Shown here: positions 33,040-39,596 of the stretch, piece after piece
Numbering within the stretch: the first letter of the stretch is position 1
How the letters are laid out: each line of letters starts with the position of its first letter
Assembly: GCA_022340615.1 (NCBI GenBank)
Contig: JAJDNO010000023.1
Coordinates: forward strand, 1 to 64,000
Length of the DNA stretch: 64,000 nucleotides
DNA from: Gallionella sp.
GTDB lineage: Bacteria > Pseudomonadota > Gammaproteobacteria > Burkholderiales > Gallionellaceae
Reading direction: 5' to 3'
Translations under genes and position numbers: made by a program
Notes under the pieces: model-generated
What the model was told of the DNA's origin: nothing
The model's database searches: none
What the model saw: the letters and a program-made list of their open reading frames with translations, nothing else

Positions 33040-33299
33040 ATGTATTCCCAAATTGAATAAGCACAAAAATGAAATCTGCAGCAATCTTTTGGATTATAGG
33101 GCCTTTGCCGATAAATCGCGCCTCCATGTCTATCGGCTGACGCTTGCCGCAGAAAAAGTTATCGCGTCTAATCCGGTCAACGCAGGCTAGAAACACGGGA
33201 CTATTCCAGGCACGCCTGATCAAGCTAGCTGTGAGATATTGCAGTGGTATATTTTCCTGTAAGCTGGACGGCCGTTTGGCTCCACTTTAGAGGTTTCGT
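33040..33299. other. Gap between nagZ and the first cassette gene
   Basis: 260 bp with no supported gene. A weak -10 (TATATT, 33248-33253) points toward the first cassette gene, without a convincing -35. GTTTGGC at 33274-33280 resembles a degenerate integron core site but has no RYYYAAC partner. No attI site or integrase fragment was recognised. Confidence 0.4.
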
Positions 33300-33848
33300 A
33301 TGGTTCAGGCACTGCTAATAATCGATATACAGAATGACTATTTCCCTGGCGGAGCGATGGAACTCGTCGGGAGTCCGCTGGCTGGAGTTCGGGCCGGCAA
33401 GCTGCTCCATGAATTCAGGAAAAAATCTCTGCCGATTATTCACATCCAGCACATCTCTGCACGGCAAGGTGCAACCTTCTTCTTGCCGAATACAGCGGGA
33501 GCGGAAATACACGAGTGCGTAGCGCCCAAAGCCGGCGAAACCGTGTTTCAGAAAAACTATCCCAACAGCTTTCGTGAAACGCCGCTGCTTGAGCATCTGC
33601 GCAAGCTTGAAGTCACCCGGCTGGTCATCGCGGGCATGATGACCCAGATGTGCATAGACACAACCACGCGCGCCGCCGCCGACCTTGGTTTCAAGTGCCT
33701 GCTGGCGCATGATGCGTGCGCCACAAAAGCCTTGTCATTCGGCGGCAGCACAGTCTCTGCGGAGAACGTGCAAACAGCATTCCTTGCCGCGCTCAATGGC
33801 CTGTTTGCACAAGTGCTCCCTGTGGATGAAATATGCGCCAACCTCTAA
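33300..33848 (+). CDS. Cassette gene 1: isochorismatase-family cysteine hydrolase
   Basis: 182 aa, complete. The family triad is visible: Asp in LLIIDIQNDYFPGG, Lys in ETVFQKNYPNSF and Cys in MMTQMCIDTTTRAAADLG (about 118). Members hydrolyse isochorismate, nicotinamide or related amides; the substrate cannot be told here. An AGAGG lies before the ATG. The stop codon is part of the CTCTAAC box of the following attC-like site, as often seen in integron cassettes. Confidence 0.88.
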   Translation: MVQALLIIDIQNDYFPGGAMELVGSPLAGVRAGKLLHEFRKKSLPIIHIQHISARQGATFFLPNTAGAEIHECVAPKAGETVFQKNYPNSFRETPLLEHLRKLEVTRLVIAGMMTQMCIDTTTRAAADLGFKCLLAHDACATKALSFGGSTVSAENVQTAFLAALNGLFAQVLPVDEICANL

Positions 33849-33901
33849 CCCCGCTCATGTGCCACAGAAGCGCGTCGCCCGCTAGCCCCACGTTGTTAGT
33901 C
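33843..33901 (+). repeat. attC-like site 1 (degenerate)
   Basis: Starts CTCTAAC, overlapping the stop of cassette gene 1, and ends CGTTGTTAGTC (core GTTAGTC or GTTGTTA). 59 bp. The internal palindrome is weak. It is accepted mainly because the next cassette starts right after it and the other seven gaps are alike. Confidence 0.5.
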
Positions 33902-33930
33902 ACAAATGAATTTCAACCGGAGGAGCCAAG

Positions 33931-34329
33931 ATGAAAGGGAGTTGTTTATGCGGTGCTGTCGAGTATCAGGTTGATCAGCTCGATATGCCGATTGTTCATT
34001 GCCACTGCCGTACGTGCCGCAAGGCCCATGCGGCGGTATATTCTTCAAACGCCGGCGTAAATCGCGAGCACTTCCGATGGTTGAAAGGCGAGGAAAAACT
34101 AACAGCCTTTGAATCATCGCCGGGAAAACTCCGGCATTTCTGTTCTGTCTGTGGCTCTCAGCTCGTGGCCGAGCGCCTTGCACAGCCTCACGTCATTGTG
34201 CGCGTGGCAACGCTCGATGAAGACCCCGGCAGCAAACCAACTATGCACATCTGGTGTTCACATGACGTTCAGTGGCTACAGGACGACAAGGACGTTACGT
34301 TTTACCAGGAATGGCAACCCGGCAGATAA
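33931..34329 (+). CDS. Cassette gene 2: GFA-family (CENP-V/glutathione-dependent formaldehyde-activating type) protein
   Basis: 132 aa. The zinc-binding Cys pattern of the GFA family is complete: GSCLCGAVEY at the N-terminus, HCHCRTCRKAHAA, and FCSVCGSQLVAERL. RBS GGAGG lies eight bases before the ATG. Members bind zinc, and some act on S-hydroxymethylglutathione or similar adducts, but most are uncharacterised. Followed by a strong attC-like site. Confidence 0.88.
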   Translation: MKGSCLCGAVEYQVDQLDMPIVHCHCRTCRKAHAAVYSSNAGVNREHFRWLKGEEKLTAFESSPGKLRHFCSVCGSQLVAERLAQPHVIVRVATLDEDPGSKPTMHIWCSHDVQWLQDDKDVTFYQEWQPGR

Positions 34330-34338
34330 CCATGTGCC

Positions 34339-34405
34339 GCCCAACCCATCATTCCACCGGACCTGCGCGAAAAGCCCTGCAGGCCGGTGAATTCAGACGT
34401 TAGCA
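34339..34405 (+). repeat. attC-like site 2 (best example)
   Basis: 67 bp. It opens with a perfect RYYYAAC box (GCCCAAC, 34339-34345) and closes with GTTAGCA (34399-34405). The inner arms CACCGGACCTGC and GCAGGCCGGTG pair perfectly except for one extra A on the first arm, like the extrahelical base of attC stems. Confidence 0.8.
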
Positions 34406-34458
34406 GTCTGAGACCCCACCATGAACAAAATCAAGGTCTAATCAATCGGAGGAATTTC

Positions 34459-35322
34459 ATGGCCGAACAGCAACCCTCATTCGATGCAGCGAAGTACAAG
34501 AACGCGCAGCGAGAGCAATGGAACAAGGACGGCGCAGCATGGCGATACTGGAATTCCACTCTGGATCGCTGGTATGGCGAAGCTACCCGCCAGATGCTCG
34601 ACCTGGCCCGTATTCAGCCAGGTCAGCGCATCCTTGATATCGCCGCCGGCGCAGGTGAACCGGCTGTGAGTGCCGCCGAACGGGTTGGCCCCGGTGGTTA
34701 TGTGCTGGCGACCGACATTTCGGAAGGGATCGTCGAGCTTGCGCGCCAGGTTGCTCATGAACGCGGATTCACACAGATCGAGACCCGCGCGATGGACGGT
34801 GAAAAACTGGATCTACCTGACGCTTCCTTTGATGCCGTTCTGTGCCGGCTCGGTCTGATGTATATGCCGCACCCGGTAACAGCGCTGCGCGAGTGGCGCC
34901 GTGCTCTGAAATCGGGCGGCCGGGTTGCCGTCGCTGTCTTTTCGACGCCCGATCGAAATAGTTGGGGAGCTGTGCCTGCTTCCATCATCCGCGGGCGCGC
35001 GCAACTTCCGCCCCCCGTCCCAGGGCAGCCAGGACCATTCAGCCTTGGCGCTCCCGGAGTGCTCGAAGACATTTTCAATCAGGCCGGATTCGCCAGCCCC
35101 GAGGTTCGCGCCGTGCCGGTGCCCCATCGAGCGGCCAGCGCTGCCGAGTACGTGCAAGTCGCACGAGAAGCCTTCGGTGGATTCAATGCGATGATAGCTC
35201 ACTTGCCCTCTCAAGAACGCGAGTCCGTGTGGAACGAAATAGAAGGCTCGCTGCGCAGTTTCGAATCGCCTGATGGCTTCGAAGCGCCGGGTGAGTGCCT
35301 TGTCGTTGCGGCAACGAAGTGA
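34459..35322 (+). CDS. Cassette gene 3: class I SAM-dependent methyltransferase (UbiE/COQ5-like)
   Basis: 287 aa from ATG 34459, with GGAGG upstream; the track's start at 34387 lies in the preceding attC. The SAM-binding motif I is LDIAAGAGEPAVSAAERVG (about 55-73). LATDISEGIVELA, MDGEKLDLPDASFDAVLCRLGLMYM and an ALREWRRALKSGGRVAV motif follow as in UbiE-type C- or O-methyltransferases. The natural substrate is unknown. Followed by attC-like site 3. Confidence 0.85.
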   Translation: MAEQQPSFDAAKYKNAQREQWNKDGAAWRYWNSTLDRWYGEATRQMLDLARIQPGQRILDIAAGAGEPAVSAAERVGPGGYVLATDISEGIVELARQVAHERGFTQIETRAMDGEKLDLPDASFDAVLCRLGLMYMPHPVTALREWRRALKSGGRVAVAVFSTPDRNSWGAVPASIIRGRAQLPPPVPGQPGPFSLGAPGVLEDIFNQAGFASPEVRAVPVPHRAASAAEYVQVAREAFGGFNAMIAHLPSQERESVWNEIEGSLRSFESPDGFEAPGECLVVAATK

Positions 35323-35334
35323 TCGTACGCAGAC

Positions 35335-35413
35335 TGCTAACCATAAGATACAGCCGAGCCGTCCGGGCGGGGCTTCGCCCGCCTACACGGGCGACTGAAC
35401 TGAGACGTTAGGG
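35335..35413 (+). repeat. attC-like site 3
   Basis: 79 bp from TGCTAAC (35335) to GTTAGGG (35407-35413). It contains a GC-rich palindrome around GGGCGGGGCTTCGCCCGCC and the shared right-hand motif CTGAACTGAGACGTTAG. Confidence 0.7.
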
Positions 35414-35436
35414 ATATCAAACTCATTGAGCTTGTC

Positions 35437-35667
35437 GTGTTGTCAATTGTTTCATATGCAATCACGCTCGGCCTCCCAGATCGCATTCCGGGAGTTGACT
35501 CTGAATCTCAGTTCTATTGGGAATCTCAGTTCTATTGGCTTTGCTTCGTTGTTAGCGGTATCGTTCTATCCATTGGCCTGTTCGTTGGTTTATGCCGTGC
35601 CAAAACGAAACGCACGATTGCTATTGCAACAGTCCTAATCTTCGGTAATCGTAGTCTTTACAGGTGA
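35437..35667 (+). CDS. Cassette gene 4: small membrane protein of unknown function
   Basis: 76 aa from GTG 35437. The frame is open further upstream to the cassette boundary, so the real start is uncertain. Two hydrophobic segments are separated by a short loop that holds a perfect 18-bp tandem duplication (unit GAATCTCAGTTCTATTGG), giving ESQFYW-ESQFYW. The stretch is more AT-rich than the neighbours. No domain recognised. An overlapping 70-aa frame at 35426 is the less likely alternative. It could also be a decayed gene. Confidence 0.45.
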   Translation: MLSIVSYAITLGLPDRIPGVDSESQFYWESQFYWLCFVVSGIVLSIGLFVGLCRAKTKRTIAIATVLIFGNRSLYR

Positions 35668-35722
35668 TATTGTGTTGCAGTTGCTTATTCCTGCTCAAAA
35701 GGGGTTTGCCTTTGATCGAAGT

Positions 35723-35785
35723 ACCTAACCTTGCAGTCAAGCGGGACTGTGCGATTGTGCGTAGCCCCTTAATTTAACGTTAGTT
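35723..35785 (+). repeat. attC-like site 4
   Basis: 63 bp from a perfect RYYYAAC (ACCTAAC, 35723-35729) to GTTAGTT (35779-35785). Its inner part GCAGTCAAGCGGGACTGTGC is nearly identical to that of site 8, and AAGCGGGACT can pair with AGCCCCTT. Confidence 0.75.
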
Positions 35786-35801
35786 TGCTTTGGAGATTTT
35801 C

Positions 35802-36461
35802 GTGGCTGGTTCCTGTTGTGAAAACAATTGCGCAGTAGAATTCCTGCACGCACGGCAGAAGGGCACCTTGGTGAAGGTGCTCTGGATCAATGCAGTTATG
35901 TTCCTGGTCATTACGGTAGCCGCTCTTTACGGCCATTCAACGGCGCTGCTTTCTGACAGCCTGGATAACCTTGGGGATGCGCTGACGTATGGTTTGAGCT
36001 TGTACGTAGTTGCGCAGAGTGCAGAGGCCAAGGCGCGGGTTGCCCTGTTCAAGGGGTTTCTCATCTTGCTCGGTGCGGCAGTCGTAATCGTGCAGGTCGC
36101 CTGGAAGTCGTTCAACCCTGTAATCCCGTCCTATGAGATTATGGGTGCCTTTAGCCTGGCCGGAGTGGCTGCCAACGGGCTGTGCTTATGGCTGCTGTGG
36201 CGGCACCGAAGTGAAGATATCAACATGAGTTCAGTCTTCGAGTGCTCGCGCAATGACATTGCGTCAAATCTGTCGGTACTCCTCGCAGCAGGTGGCGTCT
36301 GGCTCTTCCAGTCAGGCTGGCCTGATATCGTGGTTGCGTCTCTGCTGGCTGCATTGCTGCTGAGGTCTTCCATTCGCGTTATTCGCGGCGCAGTAAAGGA
36401 ACTCGGAAAACAACCTGTCTCTTCGCTCCAGCGGACCGGCCCTGACAGGCCGGCTCGCTGA
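35802..36461 (+). CDS. Cassette gene 5: cation-efflux-type (CDF-like) membrane transporter
   Basis: 219 aa from GTG 35802, with GGAG six bases upstream; the track starts 12 bases earlier at TTG. A Cys-rich N-terminus (GSCCENNC) is followed by about six membrane helices. The CDF-type metal motif is in STALLSDSLDNLGDALTYGL (D-x3-D pattern). There is no C-terminal cytoplasmic domain, as in the short CDF-like cassette or mercury/zinc-type proteins. Likely divalent metal efflux. The 3' end of the reading frame overlaps the attC-like hairpin, so the tail TGPDRPAR is encoded by the recombination site. Confidence 0.8.
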   Translation: MAGSCCENNCAVEFLHARQKGTLVKVLWINAVMFLVITVAALYGHSTALLSDSLDNLGDALTYGLSLYVVAQSAEAKARVALFKGFLILLGAAVVIVQVAWKSFNPVIPSYEIMGAFSLAGVAANGLCLWLLWRHRSEDINMSSVFECSRNDIASNLSVLLAAGGVWLFQSGWPDIVVASLLAALLLRSSIRVIRGAVKELGKQPVSSLQRTGPDRPAR

Positions 36462-36476
36462 GCTCGAACGTTTAAG
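36408..36476 (+). repeat. attC-like site 5, overlapping the transporter 3' end
   Basis: 69 bp from AAACAAC (36408) to GTTTAAG (36470-36476). The stem AGCGGACCGGCC/GGCCGGCTCGCT is strong; the end boxes deviate from consensus. It lies mostly within the last 18 codons of the transporter gene. Confidence 0.6.
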
Positions 36477-36488
36477 CTTTCCCCACTT

Positions 36489-37067
36489 ATGCACGATCTC
36501 ACCAACCTTAACGAACCGAAATCAATTCAGGCCATTTTGGCCGATACTTGCGCCGCCGGTTTCACAATGGCGTCCGAGCCTCTTGCATGTTCCCTGCTGC
36601 GCACCCTGGCGGCAACCAAGCCGGGCGGTCGCTTTCTTGAGCTGGGCTCTGGCACAGGGCTGTCTACTGCATGGCTACTCGACGGTATGGACCCAAACTC
36701 TCGCCTCATTACCGTCGATAACGATGAAAGCCTTTTATCCATTCTCAGAGCCAACCTCGGCGAGGACCCCCGGCTGACGGTCGTTTGTGCAGATGGCGAT
36801 GAATTTCTGGGCTCGCTTAACGGCCAACATTTTGACTTCATCTTTGCCGATACCTGGTCTGGGAAATATCGCCTGCTTGAGGAAGCATTGGCGCTTGTCA
36901 GTCCCTCCGGCCTGTATGTAATCGACGATATGCTGCCCCAGCCCAATTGGCCAGAAGGACACGCCGAAAAAGTCGCTCATCTTATTTCAGCACTTGAGCA
37001 TCGTAGCGATTTCCGTATCGCCAAAATGTCCTGGGCAAGCGGGGTCATCATTGCGTCCAGGCTCTAA
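36489..37067 (+). CDS. Cassette gene 6: O-methyltransferase-like SAM-dependent enzyme
   Basis: 192 aa. Motif I is FLELGSGTGLSTAWLLDGM (about 49-67), followed by LITVDNDESLLSILRANLG, VCADGDEFL, and FDFIFADTWSGKY with an acidic post-I site. The arrangement resembles small class I O-methyltransferases (O-MTase_24 kind). Substrate unknown. The stop codon lies within the CTCTAAC box of the next site. It starts 13 bp after the previous core site. Confidence 0.82.
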   Translation: MHDLTNLNEPKSIQAILADTCAAGFTMASEPLACSLLRTLAATKPGGRFLELGSGTGLSTAWLLDGMDPNSRLITVDNDESLLSILRANLGEDPRLTVVCADGDEFLGSLNGQHFDFIFADTWSGKYRLLEEALALVSPSGLYVIDDMLPQPNWPEGHAEKVAHLISALEHRSDFRIAKMSWASGVIIASRL

Positions 37068-37130
37068 CCCATCAATCAACCCGGACTGGCGCGATATAGC
37101 CGCGCCAGTCCGTTAATTCAGACGTTATAT
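37062..37130 (+). repeat. attC-like site 6
   Basis: 69 bp from CTCTAAC (overlapping the stop) to GTTATAT (37124-37130). The perfect inner stem is GGACTGGCGCG/CGCGCCAGTCC. The right end AATTCAGACGTTA is shared with site 2. Confidence 0.75.
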
Positions 37131-37220
37131 GGGCATGCTGATGTTCTATGCCATCGTCGACGATTATCACTTTGCGCACGAGGAGGCCGGCCTTCCGAAT
37201 CCCACAAGGAGCACAAACCG

Positions 37221-37601
37221 ATGACCCTGACCACAATCATACTTCTGGTGCTGGCGCTTTATATGGTGCAGCTCTTCCTGCAGGAAACTTCGCGCTTCGG
37301 TTTCGACTTGTGGGGCATCATGGGCAACCGCGACAATCAGCCGGAGATGTCGGTTGTCGCAGGCCGACTGGACCGCGCCAAGAACAACATGCTGGAGTCT
37401 TTGCCGATGTTCCTAGGTCTGGCGCTATTGGCGCTGGTCAAGGGCGACGACACGAGCCGGGTTGCCCATGCGGCAACGATCTTCCTCATCGCGCGCATAG
37501 TCTATGTGCCGGCCTATGTGAGTGGCATCCCCGTGCTGCGGTCGCTCGTATGGCTGGCGGGGGTTGCCAGCCTGGTAATGATGGCGCTGCCCCTGATCTA
37601 G
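37221..37601 (+). CDS. Cassette gene 7: MAPEG-family membrane protein
   Basis: 126 aa with four hydrophobic helices. The MAPEG pattern is visible: GNRDNQPEMSVVAGRLDRAKNNMLESLPMFLGLALLAL, then ARIVYVPAYVSGIPVLRSLVW. The eukaryotic family includes glutathione transferases; bacterial members are mostly uncharacterised. CACAAGGAG lies upstream of the ATG. GFA and MAPEG both relate to glutathione chemistry, but cassettes need not be functionally linked. Confidence 0.88.
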   Translation: MTLTTIILLVLALYMVQLFLQETSRFGFDLWGIMGNRDNQPEMSVVAGRLDRAKNNMLESLPMFLGLALLALVKGDDTSRVAHAATIFLIARIVYVPAYVSGIPVLRSLVWLAGVASLVMMALPLI

Positions 37602-37612
37602 TGCATCTGGTC

Positions 37613-37681
37613 ACCCAACAGTGTCTTATTTGGTCACGCGATGCCAGCATGGCCTATGGCAATTAGATTGAAGCGTTTGTT
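37613..37681 (+). repeat. attC-like site 7
   Basis: A perfect RYYYAAC (ACCCAAC, 37613-37619), then 55 bp to a degenerate GTTTGTT (37675-37681). The internal pairing ATGCCA/TGGCAAT is weak. Spacing fits the other sites. Confidence 0.5.
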
Positions 37682-37703
37682 GCATCCCCCTCAGGAGATC
37701 ATC

Positions 37704-38048
37704 ATGATTGCAGTAATCTTTGAAGTCTGGCCAGTCGCAGACAGGGCCAGGGAGTATTTCGATCTGGCAGCCGAACTCAGGCCCCTGCTTGAAGAAATAG
37801 AAGGGTTCATTTCGATAGAACGATTCGAGAGCCTGACTACAAAAGGGAAGTACCTGTCACTTTCATTCTGGAGAGACGAAGAATCCATCCGCACCTGGCG
37901 AAACTTCGGAGAGCATCGAAATGTCCAGGCAAAGGGACGGAGCAGCGTATTCTCAGAATACCGGATACGAGTTGCATCTGTGGTGAGAGACTACGGATTG
38001 GACGAGCGCGACGAGGCCCCTGATGACAGCCGTTTCGAACACGGCTAG
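37704..38048 (+). CDS. Cassette gene 8: antibiotic-biosynthesis-monooxygenase-like (ABM) protein
   Basis: 114 aa from ATG 37704, with CAGGAG nine bases upstream; the track begins inside the preceding site. The dimeric alpha-beta barrel ABM pattern is visible: IAVIFEVWP, then LLEEIEGFISIERFESLTTKGKYLSLSFWRDEESIRTWRN. Such small proteins act as cofactor-free monooxygenases or haem-degrading enzymes, or have unknown roles. Last plus-strand gene of the array. Confidence 0.85.
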   Translation: MIAVIFEVWPVADRAREYFDLAAELRPLLEEIEGFISIERFESLTTKGKYLSLSFWRDEESIRTWRNFGEHRNVQAKGRSSVFSEYRIRVASVVRDYGLDERDEAPDDSRFEHG

Positions 38049-38120
38049 AACTGCAGTAAAGCGGGACTATGCAATAGCGCAACCTCCCTGCACGTCAGGC
38101 GCAATTTTCTGACGTTAACG
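38045..38120 (+). repeat. attC-like site 8, array end
   Basis: CTAGAAC (38045-38051) to GTTAACG (38114-38120), 76 bp. The inner GCAGTAAAGCGGGACTATGC matches site 4 at 17 of 20 bases. The TTA directly after the G of the core is the stop codon of the minus-strand TetR gene, so the presumed cassette boundary coincides with the end of that gene. Confidence 0.65.
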
Positions 38121-38696
38121 CATGATCCAGCCCATTACCAGTTCAGCGATCTTTTCGTCTGACAGATTTTCATTTTTAAGCGAAACCCAGGTCGAAAATC
38201 GCAGGCAATGGCGCAGGGTTAATGCCAATGATTTTTTGTTTACCTGCGTGACGCTGCAGCTGGCCAGCAGGTCATCCCGCACCTGATCGATATAGGCTTC
38301 AAACTGCCCCATGGGTTTCTGAAGTGCTTCAACTTTGTCCAGATCGCGATAAGCCACGCTCCACATCTTTTCAGTGCCGCGATAGTAACGATAAAAGGCC
38401 AAAATGGCAGTCCGGCTGCGCTCACTGGGGTCCTCAATCTCTGCCCATTCGGCCATGTTTGGCGGAGGGTGCTGTCCCAGATAATGGGACGTGCAGGCCT
38501 GAAACAAACTGATATCGTCCGGAAAGTGGCGATATACCGTCAGGCGTTGCACCCCCGCCGCTTCCGCGATGGCCTTGATGGACGTATTCGCCGGGCCAAG
38601 TTCCTCGTGCAACTTCACCGTCGCTTCGACAATCCTTTCCCGTGTCTCGTCCTGCAGTGCCGCCCGGCGGGTTTTCGTGTATTTACGCTTATCCAT
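38115..38696 (-). CDS. TetR-family transcriptional regulator
   Basis: 193 aa. The N-terminal helix-turn-helix is typical: VEATVKLHEELGPANTSIKAIAEAAGVQRLTVYRHFPDD (about 23-61). The C-terminal ligand domain is not assignable. It is divergent from the MBL-fold gene across 130 bp, which contains two copies of an 18-bp operator and a strong promoter, so it most likely represses that unit and itself. Its stop codon abuts the last attC-like core site. Confidence 0.92.
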   Translation of the reverse strand: MDKRKYTKTRRAALQDETRERIVEATVKLHEELGPANTSIKAIAEAAGVQRLTVYRHFPDDISLFQACTSHYLGQHPPPNMAEWAEIEDPSERSRTAILAFYRYYRGTEKMWSVAYRDLDKVEALQKPMGQFEAYIDQVRDDLLASCSVTQVNKKSLALTLRHCLRFSTWVSLKNENLSDEKIAELVMGWIMR

Positions 38697-38701
38697 ATTC
38701 A

Positions 38702-38719
38702 GTAAACATAACTGTTTAA
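38702..38719. promoter_or_regulatory. Putative TetR operator 1
   Basis: GTAAACA-TAAC-TGTTTAA: 7-bp arms (6 of 7 paired), 4-bp spacer. It lies 6 bp from the tetR start codon and just upstream of the TTGACA of the divergent promoter. Confidence 0.75.
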
Positions 38720-38726
38720 TTAAAAC

Positions 38727-38755
38727 TTGACAAGCCCCCGCGCCTGGCCTACAGT
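38727..38755 (+). promoter_or_regulatory. Sigma-70 promoter of the MBL-fold gene
   Basis: TTGACA (38727-38732), a 17-bp spacer, then TACAGT (38750-38755). The two operator copies flank it on either side, a layout suited to repression. Confidence 0.75.
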
Positions 38756-38763
38756 TAATTTAA

Positions 38764-38781
38764 GTAAACACCATTGTTTAC
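38764..38781. promoter_or_regulatory. Putative TetR operator 2
   Basis: GTAAACA-CCAT-TGTTTAC: perfect 7-bp arms with a 4-bp spacer, the same sequence and geometry as operator 1, at the expected transcription start. Confidence 0.8.
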
Positions 38782-38826
38782 CTAAATAGACGTAGCCCCA
38801 GCATACTTACATGAAAGGAAAAACCA

Positions 38827-39558
38827 ATGACCATTACCAATCAGCAGTCCGGAACCAATGTTCACGAAATAGCCGACGGGATTTATCGCATCAATACGCC
38901 GGTGATGTTTGAAGGAGGCCTGGCATTTTCATTCAACCAGTACCTCATTGCCGATGATGATCCCTTATTGTTCCACACCGGTCCGCGCAAAATGTTTGCC
39001 TTGGTGCATGAAGCCGTCGCCAGTGTACTGCCGGTTGAATCGCTGCGTTATATCGGTTTTTCGCATGTCGAGGCGGACGAATGCGGCTCGCTCAATGACT
39101 GGTTGGCCGCCGCACCGCAATCCGCCCCACTCTGCAGCCAGGTTGCGGGTCTGGTATCGATTAGCGATATTGCTGATCGTGGCCCGCGCACCATCGCGGA
39201 TGGGGAAATCCTTGAACTGGGACGTCATCGCGTACGCTGGCAGGACACCCCGCATCTACCACACGGCTGGGAGGCCGGCTGTTTGACAGAGGAAAGCACC
39301 AAGACCCTGATGTGCGGCGATCTGTTCACACAGGGCGGCGGCGCCGACCTGCCGGCAGTGACCGAATCCGACATCCTCGGGCCCAGTGAAGCGTTTCGCG
39401 CACAAATGGATTACTTCTCGCACACGAAAAACGCGCGTGAGATGCTCGAGCGCCTGGCCGCTACGGAACCCACTACCATGGCCTGCATGCATGGCAGCGC
39501 CTGGCAGGGTAATGGCGCCCAATTGCTGCGCTCGCTTGCCGATGAATTGTCTGCTTAA
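38827..39558 (+). CDS. MBL-fold diiron (ODP-type) protein
   Basis: 243 aa, a metallo-beta-lactamase fold. The HxExD ligand set of the oxygen-binding diiron protein group is in GFSHVEADECGS, with His in TPHLPHGWEAG, Asp in LMCGDLFTQGG and His in MACMHGSAWQG. This is the pattern of the diiron domain of flavodiiron proteins, here without a flavodoxin domain. It may reduce O2, NO or peroxide, or sense oxygen. AAAGGA lies before the ATG. First gene of the TetR-controlled unit, 38 bp before the GST-like gene. Confidence 0.82.
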   Translation: MTITNQQSGTNVHEIADGIYRINTPVMFEGGLAFSFNQYLIADDDPLLFHTGPRKMFALVHEAVASVLPVESLRYIGFSHVEADECGSLNDWLAAAPQSAPLCSQVAGLVSISDIADRGPRTIADGEILELGRHRVRWQDTPHLPHGWEAGCLTEESTKTLMCGDLFTQGGGADLPAVTESDILGPSEAFRAQMDYFSHTKNAREMLERLAATEPTTMACMHGSAWQGNGAQLLRSLADELSA

Positions 39559-39596
39559 GCGCTATTCTCATAAACACAACGCGAGGACACCCGATC

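Larger units (their letters stand above)
33300..38120 (+). mobile_element. Integron-type gene-cassette array without integrase (CALIN-like)
   Basis: Eight plus-strand genes of unrelated function lie head to tail. Each ends within 0-75 bp of an imperfect palindrome of 59-76 bp bounded by RYYYAAC-like and GTTRRRY-like boxes. Sites at 34339, 35723 and 37613 have perfect RYYYAAC boxes, and several share (A)ATTCAGACGTTA or GCAGT.AAGCGGGACT sub-sequences, so they belong to one family. Approximate cassettes: to 33895, 33896-34399, 34400-35407, 35408-35779, 35780-36470, 36471-37124, 37125-37675 and 37676-38114. No integrase gene is present in the 64 kb. The array lies between nagZ and acpS, two genes usually adjacent. 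Confidence 0.8.

Noticed and set aside
33040-33299. Possible attI site or integrase remnant before the first cassette
   Set aside because: Six-frame reading shows no tyrosine-recombinase fragment, and only a degenerate GTTTGGC is present.
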